This document shows positions 52,975 to 61,427 of a stretch of DNA of 64,000 nucleotides, one piece after another. The notes beneath the pieces are model-generated. The model saw only the letters and a list, made by a program, of their open reading frames with translations, made no database searches and had not been told where the DNA came from. The stretch's first letter is position 1. Each line of letters begins with the position of its first letter. The stretch is from Senegalia massiliensis (GTDB lineage Bacteria; Bacillota; Clostridia; Tissierellales; SIT17). The translations under genes and the position numbers were made by a program. Location: positions 62,001 through 126,000 of the forward strand of contig NZ_QXXA01000004.1 in NCBI RefSeq assembly GCF_009911265.1, given 5' to 3'.

Positions 52975-53187
52975 CTATAACACTTTTGATACTAGTGATG
53001 ATATTGTGAGTGGTAGCCAAAAAATCATACCAAAACCTATTGTTATTAACAGTGCAATTATATCGATTAGTCCTTCAACCTTATCAAGGTCTATGACTGT
53101 TATTGTTATAAAAACTCCTGTAGATACATATAGATATTCAATACATTTTAATAATGATTTTAATTCTTTATAAAAATCTTCTTTCAT
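52975..53187 (-). CDS. Small phage membrane protein, 70 aa
   Basis: Charged start (MKEDFYKELKSLLKCIEYLY), then two hydrophobic segments (about residues 20-34 and 38-68). Not recognised. It is in a tight run of small middle genes with its own ribosome-binding site. Confidence 0.6.
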   Translation of the reverse strand: MKEDFYKELKSLLKCIEYLYVSTGVFITITVIDLDKVEGLIDIIALLITIGFGMIFWLPLTISSLVSKVL

Positions 53188-53197
53188 GTTTACCTCC

Positions 53198-53593
53198 CTA
53201 AATAATGTTATATACTTGCTTTACATTCCAACCTCTACATAATAATTTATTATTGTGTTTTTCTATATCTTCTTCAGTTGCTCGGCAATAATCAAGTATT
53301 CCAATGCAAACTTGTATTACATCCATAGCTTCAGCTATTACATTTTCTCTGTTACAATACCCCATAATGTCTTGTATCATCATTTCATGTTTTAGCTCTG
53401 ATGCTTCTTCTTCAAATTTATAAAAATGTTCTTTTAATGTATCGTTTTTATCTAATACAAGTATTTTATTTTTAAACTCTAAAGGGTTTTTAATTGAATT
53501 TAATTCTTTTTCTAAACGCTCATTTCTTGTTTTTAACATTTCATTTTCATTTTGTAATTCTCTTGCTATAGTTTGTCCTACTCTTTCAATCAT
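53198..53593 (-). CDS. MazG-like nucleotide pyrophosphohydrolase
   Basis: 131 aa. N-terminal coiled coil (ELQNENEMLKTRNERLEKEL), then an all-alpha NTP-PPase pattern with KFEEEASELKHEM (ExxE) and NVIAEAMDVIQVCIGIL (ExxD). Such phage MazG-like proteins hydrolyse nucleotides, possibly (d)NTPs or alarmones. The start overlaps the preceding small gene as ATGA. Confidence 0.7.
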   Translation of the reverse strand: MIERVGQTIARELQNENEMLKTRNERLEKELNSIKNPLEFKNKILVLDKNDTLKEHFYKFEEEASELKHEMMIQDIMGYCNRENVIAEAMDVIQVCIGILDYCRATEEDIEKHNNKLLCRGWNVKQVYNII

Positions 53594-53712
53594 TTTCTAT
53601 CACCATATTTCTTTTGAAGCTCTTCAGCTTTTTTCATTACTTCTTCTTTGCTATATCCTTTATCAAGTAATTCTTCTACTATTTCTTTTAAAATTAAACT
53701 TATTGAATTCAT
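53590..53712 (-). CDS. Small phage protein, 40 aa
   Basis: MNSISLILKEIVEELLDKGY start, then SKEEVMKKAEELQKKYGDRK. Helical with a helix-turn-helix-like spacing but no DNA-binding family evident. GGAGGAGGAGG lies 7 nt upstream. It overlaps both neighbours by a few bases. Confidence 0.65.
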   Translation of the reverse strand: MNSISLILKEIVEELLDKGYSKEEVMKKAEELQKKYGDRK

Positions 53713-53891
53713 TTTCTATTCCTCCTCCTCCTCATTCTCCAGATTGCTCCATTAACTTCTTTTAAATATCTATCGTAGGTCTTGTCCTCTTTTTTACTAT
53801 CTAAAAATTCCCTATATTCAATATATTTATTACATGTTGTATGACAAGTTGAATATCTATCTTTACAATTCCACTTACAAGGATTTAACAT
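53709..53891 (-). CDS. Cys-rich small phage protein, 60 aa
   Basis: MLNPCKWNCKDRYSTCHTTC start with four Cys in a CxxxC...CxxxC pattern, possibly a zinc site, and a very basic C-terminus (RMRRRRNRK). AAGGAAG lies 9 nt before this ATG. The family is common in Gram-positive phages and unassigned. It follows the preceding stop by 4 nt. Confidence 0.7.
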   Translation of the reverse strand: MLNPCKWNCKDRYSTCHTTCNKYIEYREFLDSKKEDKTYDRYLKEVNGAIWRMRRRRNRK

Positions 53892-53895
53892 GATA

Positions 53896-54123
53896 TCAAA
53901 CTTCCTTAAATCCATAAATGACTTCATTAGAAGAAACTTTATTATCATATTTTTTTATTTCATTTAATAAATGGCTGCAATCATTTATAACATTAATAAC
54001 ATTAGGATAGTGTTTTTGTTGTTCTTCTGGACTTGCAGTCTCACACCATTTTTCCATTTTATTAAATCTAGCTAAAGCTTTGTTGTATTTCTTCTTTAAT
54101 AATTTTAATTGCTTCTGATCCAC
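53896..54123 (-). CDS. Small phage protein, 75 aa
   Basis: Helical, starting with GTG 6 nt after GGGGGTGG: (M)DQKQLKLLKKKYNKALARF and later PNVINVINDCSHLLNEIKKY. Not recognised. It overlaps the end of the VRR-NUC gene by 56 nt in another frame, an unusually long overlap; a shorter start at 54057 has no ribosome-binding site. Confidence 0.6.
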   Translation of the reverse strand: MDQKQLKLLKKKYNKALARFNKMEKWCETASPEEQQKHYPNVINVINDCSHLLNEIKKYDNKVSSNEVIYGFKEV

Positions 54124-54406
54124 TTCTAGCCACCCCCACTATAGCTCCATTTTCTTTCATTTTTCTGAGGAAATTATCTTGATATTTACTTGTTCTACCT
54201 TTTTCATTTTTAACTTCTATAAAAAATGCTTTACCATCTCTTTTTCTTACTCCAAACAAATCTGAAAATCCTTTTGGTACTCCAGTCGATACCATTCTTC
54301 CAGTATCACTCATAAAAGTACCAACATTTATTCTAAATACTATTGCAATATCTCTAAGAGCCAATCTAATTTCATTTTGAATATCTTTTTCTCTCAAGTT
54401 ACTCAA
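54068..54406 (-). CDS. VRR-NUC domain nuclease
   Basis: 112 aa, a stand-alone VRR-NUC (PD-(D/E)xK) nuclease. Motifs: EIRLALRDI, GVPKGFSDLFGV (Asp) and FFIEVKNEKGR (ExK). Phage VRR-NUC proteins cut branched DNA such as Holliday junctions. It is the first gene after the replication primase block. Confidence 0.9.
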   Translation of the reverse strand: MSNLREKDIQNEIRLALRDIAIVFRINVGTFMSDTGRMVSTGVPKGFSDLFGVRKRDGKAFFIEVKNEKGRTSKYQDNFLRKMKENGAIVGVARSGSEAIKIIKEEIQQSFS

Positions 54407-54518
54407 CCTCCTTAATTATTACGTTTTATTAATAAAATACACTCTATATATACCAATTATTTCAAATTATTTTATATATCTATAATATACAATGTTCTAT
54501 AATACTGTATTTAACTAA

Positions 54519-54619
54519 GTTAGGGATAGTAAGGGATAGTTGGAGGGTTTTTCTATAAAGTCCTATAGGAAAATTTTATATAGAAAAGTTATAGAAAAAC
54601 GGGGTAAACCTTCCCTAAC
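54519..54619. repeat. Nested inverted repeat with iterons, between primase and VRR-NUC genes
   Basis: Outer arms GTTAGGGA/TCCCTAAC (54519-54526, 54612-54619). Middle arms GTTTTTCTATAA/TTATAGAAAAAC (54547-54558, 54589-54600). Inner palindrome TCCTATAGGA (54561-54570). AGGGATAGT occurs twice with 10-bp spacing (54522-54530, 54532-54540). Beside it (54420-54515) the DNA is almost pure A/T. Candidate phage replication origin; a structured leader RNA is the alternative. Confidence 0.5.
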
Positions 54620-54625
54620 CCTCCC

Positions 54626-54973
54626 TTATTTACCCCATAGATAATCTAAATGATCTACTAACTCGGTTAATTCTATTTCATCTAAACTATTTATTTGCTT
54701 ATCTGATAACTCTTGATTATAAAAATCTTTTTGTGAATTCTTTATAAAATCTCTTAATGTTTCATCTTCATTAACTTTTTTATCAAGTTGACTTATATTT
54801 GTTCTTTCTATAATTTCGTTACCTTCTTCATCTACAGTTACTTTAAAACCACACTTACAATATCTTATATAAGTTTTATCTATTATTATTCCACCTTCTC
54901 CATTTCTGATATTAGGATTATGGCATTCAGGACAAATAGCATACTTCATCAAATTTACATTTTTTAAAAACAT
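54626..54973 (-). CDS. Zinc-ribbon phage protein
   Basis: ~115 aa. Two CxxC pairs (CPECHN and CKCG around residues 15-45) form a zinc ribbon; the rest is acidic and helical (DEIELTELVDHLDYLW). The ATG is placed 8 nt after AAGGAG; further upstream frames lack a site. It follows the primase by 12 nt and may be a replication accessory. Confidence 0.68.
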   Translation of the reverse strand: MFLKNVNLMKYAICPECHNPNIRNGEGGIIIDKTYIRYCKCGFKVTVDEEGNEIIERTNISQLDKKVNEDETLRDFIKNSQKDFYNQELSDKQINSLDEIELTELVDHLDYLWGK

Positions 54974-54985
54974 TTTCAACACTCC

Positions 54986-57250
54986 TTATTTATTAAATAG
55001 ACTTCCTCCTAAACCGTACTCTTGATATTCTTCTACAATTCTTATTCCTTCGTAATGATTACTTCCTCTTGTCTTTTTTTTATTAAACCTTAATGATAGT
55101 TCTTTTCCGAATTTTGTGTTACTCATTTTATATTCATTATTTTCATCAGCCCAATTTGTATAGGCTTTATATAATACACTTGATTTAACTTCCCCTGGGC
55201 CTTTTTCTGTACAATCCTCTAGAAAAGCAGTAATAACATCCATTTCTGATTTATAATCTTTCACTGCATCAGCAACTGCACTTGGCATTTCTAGTCCCTC
55301 TCTCTGCCATTTCATACAACCTTCAACTGCCCAATTTAATATGCCTGTAAGTTCTTTTTTAAGTTTATATTTTAAATTTTTATCTACTTTTTCATCTGGA
55401 ATTTGAACAGTGAAGGGAATAAGATGCATCCTTCTCCAAATACCTAAATCTCTACCACGTATTATAGGTTTATGATTTGTAGACATCCATAACTTAAATT
55501 CAGGCTCGAATTCAAATTCTTTGCCATATAAATGTCTAGCTGTAACCGTATCCCCTCCAGTAAGCTGTTTTAACAAACCTTCATTTATTCTTGCCCCTTC
55601 ATTAGGTTCTACAGTTGTTACAAATCTAGATCCTTTAAGTCTTGCTATATCACTATTAGCAGTTCCTTGCTGATTTTTTACCATAATAGTTTCGGGTTGT
55701 ATATTAGTAGCATAATCCCCCATAATAGCTGTAATGATATCTAAGAAAGTTGATTTACCATTCCTTCCATTTCCATAACAAAAGAAAACACATTGTTCCT
55801 TAGTAGATCCACTCATAGAATATCCTACTGCTTTTTGAATATAATCAATAAGTTCTTTATCATTATCAAATATCTGTTCAAGAAATTCTTCCCACATTGG
55901 AGCATCTATTGTATCTGTATATTCTACATAAGATATTTTAGAAAGATGCTGATCATGTCTATGATTAGATAAACTTGCATCTCTTAAACTTACTACTCCA
56001 TTCATAACATTAAATATATCTTTCTTTTTATCAAATTCTCTAGGTAAAATAGACAATCTGTGTTCAGATTCTTTTATCATATTATTTTTACCTCTGTTAT
56101 TTCTTGTATATTTAAGATGTTTTAAAAATTGTTTCTCTTCTTCCTCTGTATTACAATAAGCTAAATCTTTTTTCATATCTTTTAGTATTTTTTCTGTTAG
56201 ACCTTTAATATAACCTGAATTATCAAATGTCCATTTTCGACCATTATAGTAATACCACCCTCTATCAATATAACTATATCTCGCCATATCATGGAATCTA
56301 TCTATAAATCTGTCTGCATTTCCTGTATCGTCATAGGAGTATCTTTTTATTTTTTTATCTAGGATCATAATTCCATAATCTTCAATTCCACTACCTGGTG
56401 TAAAAACTTCTCTACAATCTACAATAGCCTTATCTAACATATAATTTCCATAAGTAGATTGATTCCTTTTACTATCCCATTTTGGTCTATATAATCCACT
56501 TTTTCTAAAAATAGAATCCATTTTAAATTTATTTCTACCAGTCCAGAATGCTAACATGTTACAAAAAGCTAAATCTGCTTCAGATTGGCTTGGATATAAA
56601 CCTTCCCATAAACCTTTATATAAAGTATCAAAAGCCTGTCCTTGTTTAGATTTCAAAGCTATATCTATTATCTTTTGTTCATCTAAATCTAAAGGGGCTG
56701 GCTGTATATTGTTATTATTTTCTTTAATTCCTCCAATATATTTAGCGTGTAGATATTTTATTTCCTCGGTACAATTAGAAATATCTAAATATTCAGCTGC
56801 TATATTTCCAGTCATAATAAAAAACCTACCATTTTGATACATTTCAACATTAGCTTTCCTTCTTCCACCAGCAGGTAACTCACCTTTACAAATAATATGT
56901 ATTCCATTTCCACTAACAGAATACTCCGAATAACTTCCTAAACTGTGTATAAATTCAGAAATTATATTATCTGTTTCACCTGATTTATATTGATTTATAG
57001 CATTTCCTACGTCATCAATATCAACCCCAAAATAGGGAGGAGAGAAGAAAAAGCCTAATCCCTCTCCATATTTACCAATAGCAGCTAAAGCAGTCTTATA
57101 ATCACACCATGTAGATGGATTATTACTTTGTGCATATCCACCTGTTTTAGCATTAATAGGTAGTTTTTTAGTTTTGCCTGGTCTGTCATTATCTTTTACT
57201 ATTTTATAAACACACCAATTTTTTATTTGCTTTAACTCATTTGGTATCAT
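54986..57250 (-). CDS. Phage/plasmid primase-helicase, P4 (D5) family
   Basis: 754 aa, two enzymes in one chain. N-terminal primase-polymerase-like region (PYFGVDIDDVG supplies acidic residues; YSVSGNGIHIICKG follows). The D5_N region is followed by an SF3 helicase with Walker A YGNGRNGKST (about residues 490-500), motif B-like FVTTVEPNEG, and LKQLTGGDTVTARHLYGKEF. It both primes and unwinds at the phage origin. It lies between the DUF669 gene and a candidate origin. Confidence 0.92.
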   Translation of the reverse strand: MIPNELKQIKNWCVYKIVKDNDRPGKTKKLPINAKTGGYAQSNNPSTWCDYKTALAAIGKYGEGLGFFFSPPYFGVDIDDVGNAINQYKSGETDNIISEFIHSLGSYSEYSVSGNGIHIICKGELPAGGRRKANVEMYQNGRFFIMTGNIAAEYLDISNCTEEIKYLHAKYIGGIKENNNNIQPAPLDLDEQKIIDIALKSKQGQAFDTLYKGLWEGLYPSQSEADLAFCNMLAFWTGRNKFKMDSIFRKSGLYRPKWDSKRNQSTYGNYMLDKAIVDCREVFTPGSGIEDYGIMILDKKIKRYSYDDTGNADRFIDRFHDMARYSYIDRGWYYYNGRKWTFDNSGYIKGLTEKILKDMKKDLAYCNTEEEEKQFLKHLKYTRNNRGKNNMIKESEHRLSILPREFDKKKDIFNVMNGVVSLRDASLSNHRHDQHLSKISYVEYTDTIDAPMWEEFLEQIFDNDKELIDYIQKAVGYSMSGSTKEQCVFFCYGNGRNGKSTFLDIITAIMGDYATNIQPETIMVKNQQGTANSDIARLKGSRFVTTVEPNEGARINEGLLKQLTGGDTVTARHLYGKEFEFEPEFKLWMSTNHKPIIRGRDLGIWRRMHLIPFTVQIPDEKVDKNLKYKLKKELTGILNWAVEGCMKWQREGLEMPSAVADAVKDYKSEMDVITAFLEDCTEKGPGEVKSSVLYKAYTNWADENNEYKMSNTKFGKELSLRFNKKKTRGSNHYEGIRIVEEYQEYGLGGSLFNK

Positions 57251-57261
57251 TTAATCAACTC

Positions 57262-57753
57262 CTAAAATGGTATATCTTCATCATCTACAGGTTGGAAACC
57301 TTCCATCCCTTGCATATTTCCTACCTTATTTTTAAACTCATGATTACATCCATTGAATTTACTTTGGTCCCAATTTTTAACCCTTGCATTTGTATTGTCA
57401 TTATATTCTTCATGTTTTACAGTTACTCTTGCAGTTCTACCTTTAAATTCATTTAATAATTCTTCAAGACTATTAAACTTTTTACCATTTGGAACTTGTA
57501 AAGCTTTTGCAACTGAATTCAACATACCTTTATGATATTCTCCAGTTTGTTTTGATTGCCAAATACTTGCGAATATATATTTATTTTGAAATTTTTGTTC
57601 TATGTCATTCCTAACTATTAGGTGTAAATTAATAAATTGAGTTCCTGTTTTAGCTGCATCCTCATATGCTTGTCCTACAACAACTTCATAAACTCCTTCA
57701 TCTATTAATCCACCTTCAAAAACATCATCATGATCTACTTCAAAAAATGCCAT
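57262..57753 (-). CDS. DUF669 family ssDNA-binding-like replication protein
   Basis: 163 aa. VGQAYEDAAKTGTQFINLHL and LEELLNEFKGRTARVTVKHE fit DUF669. The C-terminus DDEDIPF mimics the acidic tip of single-strand binding proteins, which recruits replication partners. It lies directly upstream of the primase-helicase, consistent with an SSB-like role. Confidence 0.82.
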   Translation of the reverse strand: MAFFEVDHDDVFEGGLIDEGVYEVVVGQAYEDAAKTGTQFINLHLIVRNDIEQKFQNKYIFASIWQSKQTGEYHKGMLNSVAKALQVPNGKKFNSLEELLNEFKGRTARVTVKHEEYNDNTNARVKNWDQSKFNGCNHEFKNKVGNMQGMEGFQPVDDEDIPF

Positions 57754-57775
57754 TTTTACATACCTCCATTATTTT

Positions 57776-58159
57776 TTATTTGTCAAATATATTCATTTGT
57801 GGTTCTCTTATTGGTACTGCTATGAATTTTCCATCTTGGAATAATATTTCTTTTGGTTCTGTATATAAACCATCTTTTTTAAATTGTTTCTTTAAGTTAG
57901 TGGTAACTTTATGCTCAAAATATGGTTTTCTGTAATCATAAGTTTCATCAACTAAATCTCCGAATTCGTTTTTTCTTGGATAAACTTTAAACTCTTTAGG
58001 AAATGATAAAGATAATTTTAAAGTTATTTCACCAGTTTCAAATTCTTCTTCATATACCTTTTCAACCACTCTTAATATTTCTTTATTTAAATCCTGTAAC
58101 ATACTTTTAAAAACTGGACTATCAATATCAATTTCTAATATTCTTTTAGATAAATCCAT
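57776..58159 (-). CDS. Phage replication-region protein with C-terminal clamp-binding-like motif
   Basis: 127 aa, family not recognised. N-terminal helix (LNKEILRVVEKVYEEEFETG), a beta-rich middle (GEITLKLSLSFPKEFKVYPR), and the end EPQMNIFDK. QMNIF fits the beta sliding clamp-binding consensus QxxLF/QLxLF. It lies between the SF2 helicase block and DUF669, so it may tie replication to the host clamp; this is inference. Confidence 0.6.
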   Translation of the reverse strand: MDLSKRILEIDIDSPVFKSMLQDLNKEILRVVEKVYEEEFETGEITLKLSLSFPKEFKVYPRKNEFGDLVDETYDYRKPYFEHKVTTNLKKQFKKDGLYTEPKEILFQDGKFIAVPIREPQMNIFDK

Positions 58160-58180
58160 TTAACATCACTCTCCTTTTAT

Positions 58181-58408
58181 TTAATACTCACTCTGTAAAG
58201 CTTTCATTATTACATAAGGATCTTTATCGTCTAATGCATCCCACATTTTATCTGATACTTCATTTTCAGTAAGAGATTCAAAATCCCTTTCACTAATGAC
58301 TCTAGCTCCTGATGTTGTGCTCTCCCATTCTTCTATAAATTCTTTTTTACCATTTTTATAAATTGTTTTATAGCCCTTTTCAGTAATTTCAATAGTTACT
58401 TTTTTCAT
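58181..58408 (-). CDS. Small phage protein, 75 aa
   Basis: MKKVTIEITEKGYKTIYKNG start (beta hairpin) followed by an acidic helical half (LTENEVSDKMWDALDDKDPY). Not recognised. It is in the replication operon with a normal ribosome-binding site. Confidence 0.6.
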   Translation of the reverse strand: MKKVTIEITEKGYKTIYKNGKKEFIEEWESTTSGARVISERDFESLTENEVSDKMWDALDDKDPYVIMKALQSEY

Positions 58409-58425
58409 ATTTTTTTCACCTTCCT

Positions 58426-59751
58426 TTACTTTACAAATCCTAATAACTTACCTTGAAAATATGCCCATCCTGGTTTATATCCTTTATGTTTAGCTAACTT
58501 ATATAATTCTCCCATGTTCTTGCAATCTTCAGGTTTTCTATAATCAGTTGTAAATCCTGCTATAGAATCTATTTCAACTAATTCACTTTCAACCTGTTCA
58601 ACTTCTTTTTCTTCCTGACCAAACTCAAATCCACATTCTGGACATACTTTAATATTTCTCTCAACAGTGTAGAAGCATTCCTGACATTGTTTAACTGGAT
58701 TTTCTTCTTTGATAGTATTGTTAGATCCTTTCTTAGGTTCTAGACTCCATTCTCTCTCCATATCCGGAGTTCCAAACCTTCCTACATTACCTACATGGTC
58801 TATTATTATAGCTGTCTTACCTTCCTTATATCTCATAGCCCTCATAGACTGTTGAATGTATAATGCTAACGACTGTGTAGGTCTTAGAAGTATAGCAGTA
58901 TTACAATCAGGTACATCAAAACCTTCAGAAATTAAATCTACATTACATAAAACTTTTATTTCTCCTCGCCTAAATTTTTCTATTACTGCATCTCTTTCAG
59001 ATTTAGGAGTTTTAGCATCAATATGTTTAGCTACTATATTATTTTCATTGAATTCTTTTTCCATCCTCTTGCTTTGCTTAATTCCTGAACAATAACAAAT
59101 AGCTTGCTTGCCATCAGAAAGCTTTTTATAATGCTTAATCACATCCCCCCAAATAGCTTTATTTTCAAACATATCTTCAATATCTTTAGATACATATTCT
59201 CCTCTTCTAACTTTTAATTTAGAAGTATCTATAATTTCAGGAGCATAATATTTAAAAGGTGCTAAATTACCCCATTCAATTAATTCACTAACTGTAGGGC
59301 CAATAACTAATTTGTCATTTATTTCGCCTAAACCTCCACCATTTAGTCTTATAGGAGTAGCAGTAAAACCTACTAGTTTAGCATTAGGAAAATATTTATA
59401 TATTTTTTTATAACTATTTGCTAATGAATGGTGATTTTCATCTGTAATAATTAAGCTTGGAGGAATAGTTTTTTCTAATCTTCTCACTATTGTTTGAACC
59501 ATGCCTATTTCTACATAATCTAAATCTACTCCCCACCACTCAAATGTTTCTCTTATTTGGTCCTTTAATTCTTTTCTATGGACTAAGAACAGGACTCTAT
59601 TTTTCTTAGCAGTAGCTTTTTTTGAAATTTCTGCAATCATAACTGACTTACCAGAACCACAAGGACTTACAATGCAAGGACTTTTATATCCTTTTAAATA
59701 AGCTTGTCTTACTTTATTTATTAGATTTTTTTGATACTTCCTTAGTTCCAC
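58426..59751 (-). CDS. SF2 DEAD/DEAH-box helicase
   Basis: 441 aa. Walker A SPCGSGKS (residues 29-36), DENH box (104-107), GFTATPIRL, and motif VI-like QQSMRAMR. The C-terminus has a zinc ribbon (CQEC and CPECGFEF) then an unclassified tail. Phage helicases of this type act in replication or recombination. Its start overlaps the AAA ATPase gene by 38 nt. Confidence 0.9.
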   Translation of the reverse strand: MELRKYQKNLINKVRQAYLKGYKSPCIVSPCGSGKSVMIAEISKKATAKKNRVLFLVHRKELKDQIRETFEWWGVDLDYVEIGMVQTIVRRLEKTIPPSLIITDENHHSLANSYKKIYKYFPNAKLVGFTATPIRLNGGGLGEINDKLVIGPTVSELIEWGNLAPFKYYAPEIIDTSKLKVRRGEYVSKDIEDMFENKAIWGDVIKHYKKLSDGKQAICYCSGIKQSKRMEKEFNENNIVAKHIDAKTPKSERDAVIEKFRRGEIKVLCNVDLISEGFDVPDCNTAILLRPTQSLALYIQQSMRAMRYKEGKTAIIIDHVGNVGRFGTPDMEREWSLEPKKGSNNTIKEENPVKQCQECFYTVERNIKVCPECGFEFGQEEKEVEQVESELVEIDSIAGFTTDYRKPEDCKNMGELYKLAKHKGYKPGWAYFQGKLLGFVK

Positions 59752-60418
59752 TTACAATCAACTCCTCTTGTAAACAACCCCCTCTACTATCTAATTGATT
59801 TTTAGCATAAGTTGAATTTGTAGCAGATAATATAAAACCTCTTTTATCTTCTTTATTAATAGTTAACTTACCTACAACATCACATAATCCCAAAACATTG
59901 TTTAATATTTTTCCATTAATTTGTGGAAATGATCTATTAAACTGTTGACCATTAGCATCTTGAAAAGAATCTGTAGTTTCCCAAGCAGTCCAAATAATAT
60001 TAGAATTTAAGTTTTTCATATATCTAAGAGAGTTAACTAACTTAAACTGTAAATATTGGTAATCTCCCATATTTGGAACACCTTTATTTTTCCCTTGTCT
60101 CCCTAAATCAGATAGAATACATCTTTCTAGTTCTGACACATTGTCAACTGCTATATTGTCATATACACCTTGATAATTTTCGTATAAATCTATTACAGTC
60201 TCTTCCCAATGTTTCCAAGTGTTAATATTATCTATTTCTGCTATATCTATATTTTTAGCACCTCTTAAAACTTTCGTGGTTCTATCTACATCCAACACTA
60301 ATGTTTTACCATGTAAAAATTTTAAAGCAGTAGTTTTTCCCATTCCTGGAGGCCCATATATTAAATATGTTCCTTTAGCTTTTTTAATTTCTGTAGCTTT
60401 TTTAATTTCTAAACTCAT
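59714..60418 (-). CDS. Phage AAA-family ATPase (RecA-like NTP-binding)
   Basis: 234 aa. Walker A YGPPGMGKTT (residues 21-30), Walker B-like NIAVDNVSEL, and the sensor-like IIWTAWETTD. It resembles phage Sak4/AAA_24-type ATPases used in recombination or replication. It follows the Gam-like gene by 2 nt and overlaps the helicase; together they may form a recombination set. Confidence 0.85.
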   Translation of the reverse strand: MSLEIKKATEIKKAKGTYLIYGPPGMGKTTALKFLHGKTLVLDVDRTTKVLRGAKNIDIAEIDNINTWKHWEETVIDLYENYQGVYDNIAVDNVSELERCILSDLGRQGKNKGVPNMGDYQYLQFKLVNSLRYMKNLNSNIIWTAWETTDSFQDANGQQFNRSFPQINGKILNNVLGLCDVVGKLTINKEDKRGFILSATNSTYAKNQLDSRGGCLQEELIVSGTKEVSKKSNK

Positions 60419-60420
60419 TT

Positions 60421-61080
60421 TTATTCAGCCACCTTTATATTAATTTTTTCTGGTCTTTCTTCTACTTTTATACCTTCTATGACTTTACCTTTATAAAGAA
60501 TTACCTCTTCATAAAACTCAATTTTTCTTTCTATATCAGTATCTATAATTAAACCATTTGATTTATCTATAAATATTCCAGTAGAATCACCTAAAAAATC
60601 AATATTTTCATTTATTTCTCCATTTTCTATAAATACATTGTTTAGTACTTGTACTTCTTTTTTAAGATTTACTTTATCTAATTCTTCTTTTACTCTAATA
60701 AATTCTTTCACATTATTTTCTTTTAAACTTTCTATTGCTTTCTCATCATTGTAAATCCATTTAGGCTGTTGTTTTCTGCTTGAAACTTTTCCATATGGAG
60801 TTGATATTTTAAACTTAGGATCTATCTTCTTTTGTTCTACATAGTATTTCATTAATAATCCTTCAAAAAAATTATTACTATCTTCTAATGATTTCAATTC
60901 ACTATTTCCCCAATCCTTAATTCTTGTTATTTCTTCATTCATTAATGCTTTAACTTCTCGTTCTTTAATTTTTATAGCTTGCATTTTTCTTAAAGCCCAA
61001 TTAGCACTATTTATGTTTTCCATCTCAAAATCTTCTTTTTGTTCTATTTCTTCTAATTCAATTTTTCTTAATTCATTCAT
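60421..61080 (-). CDS. Gam-like host-nuclease inhibitor family protein
   Basis: 219 aa. The core ANWALRKMQAIKIKEREVKA, FFEGLLMKYY and STPYGKVSSRKQQPKWIYND matches phage Gam-type DNA-end-binding proteins of Firmicutes. A C-terminal ~90-residue extension (about 130-219) is poorly conserved. Gam proteins protect linear phage DNA from RecBCD/AddAB nucleases. It heads the ATPase-helicase recombination group. Confidence 0.75.
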   Translation of the reverse strand: MNELRKIELEEIEQKEDFEMENINSANWALRKMQAIKIKEREVKALMNEEITRIKDWGNSELKSLEDSNNFFEGLLMKYYVEQKKIDPKFKISTPYGKVSSRKQQPKWIYNDEKAIESLKENNVKEFIRVKEELDKVNLKKEVQVLNNVFIENGEINENIDFLGDSTGIFIDKSNGLIIDTDIERKIEFYEEVILYKGKVIEGIKVEERPEKINIKVAE

Positions 61081-61125
61081 TTTTAATTCCTCCTATGATA
61101 TAATTTAAATATAGTAATTTTTATT

Positions 61126-61154
61126 GAGCCTATTTTGCTGGGGAGCTGGTAGGC
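61126..61154 (+). terminator. Hairpin with T tract on the plus strand (antisense to the early operon)
   Basis: GAGCCTA (61126-61132) and TAGGCTC (61148-61154), loop of 15 nt, followed on the plus strand by TTTTT. No rightward gene precedes it. On the minus strand it covers the end of the 47-aa gene and lacks a T run, so it would stop antisense transcripts, or act as an RNA structure. Confidence 0.45.
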
Positions 61155-61273
61155 TCTTTTTCAACGCTTATATCTGAACCATCACTAACAATTGTAGCTA
61201 TATAATTCTTTTCATAAAATTCTTGAGCAGTTTCTAAATTAATTATTCTGCCAATACCTTTAAATACTTTCAT
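61130..61273 (-). CDS. Small phage protein, 47 aa
   Basis: MKVFKGIGRIINLETAQEFY start, then EKNYIATIVSDGSDI, ending EKEPTSSPAK. AAGGGGGTGA lies 6 nt upstream. The start directly follows the stop of the preceding small gene (TAGATG). Function unknown. Confidence 0.6.
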   Translation of the reverse strand: MKVFKGIGRIINLETAQEFYEKNYIATIVSDGSDISVEKEPTSSPAK

Positions 61274-61414
61274 CTATATCACCCCCTTAAAAAACATTGT
61301 CCACATAACAAATGCTGCAGGTAAATAAAATATAAAACTATCATCATCTTTAAACATTAGATTTAATGTAGATATAGTAAGTAAAATTAAAGAAAAAACA
61401 AAAAATACTTTCAA
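61274..61414 (-). CDS. Small membrane protein, 46 aa
   Basis: TTG start after AGGAGGTG (7 nt). Two hydrophobic stretches (MKVFFVFSLILLTISTLNLM and IFYLPAAFVMWTMFF) flank a short KDDDS turn. The stop adjoins the next start. Unrecognised. Confidence 0.6.
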   Translation of the reverse strand: MKVFFVFSLILLTISTLNLMFKDDDSFIFYLPAAFVMWTMFFKGVI

Positions 61415-61427
61415 GCTTGTACACCTC

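Noticed and set aside
53896-54123. 56-nt overlap of a 75-aa frame with VRR-NUC as evidence against the gene
   Set aside because: I kept the gene because GGGGGTGG is correctly placed before its GTG, although a later start remains possible.
57241-57935. Open frames opposite DUF669 and its neighbour
   Set aside because: Antisense to recognised genes, no ribosome-binding sites, composition typical of shadows.
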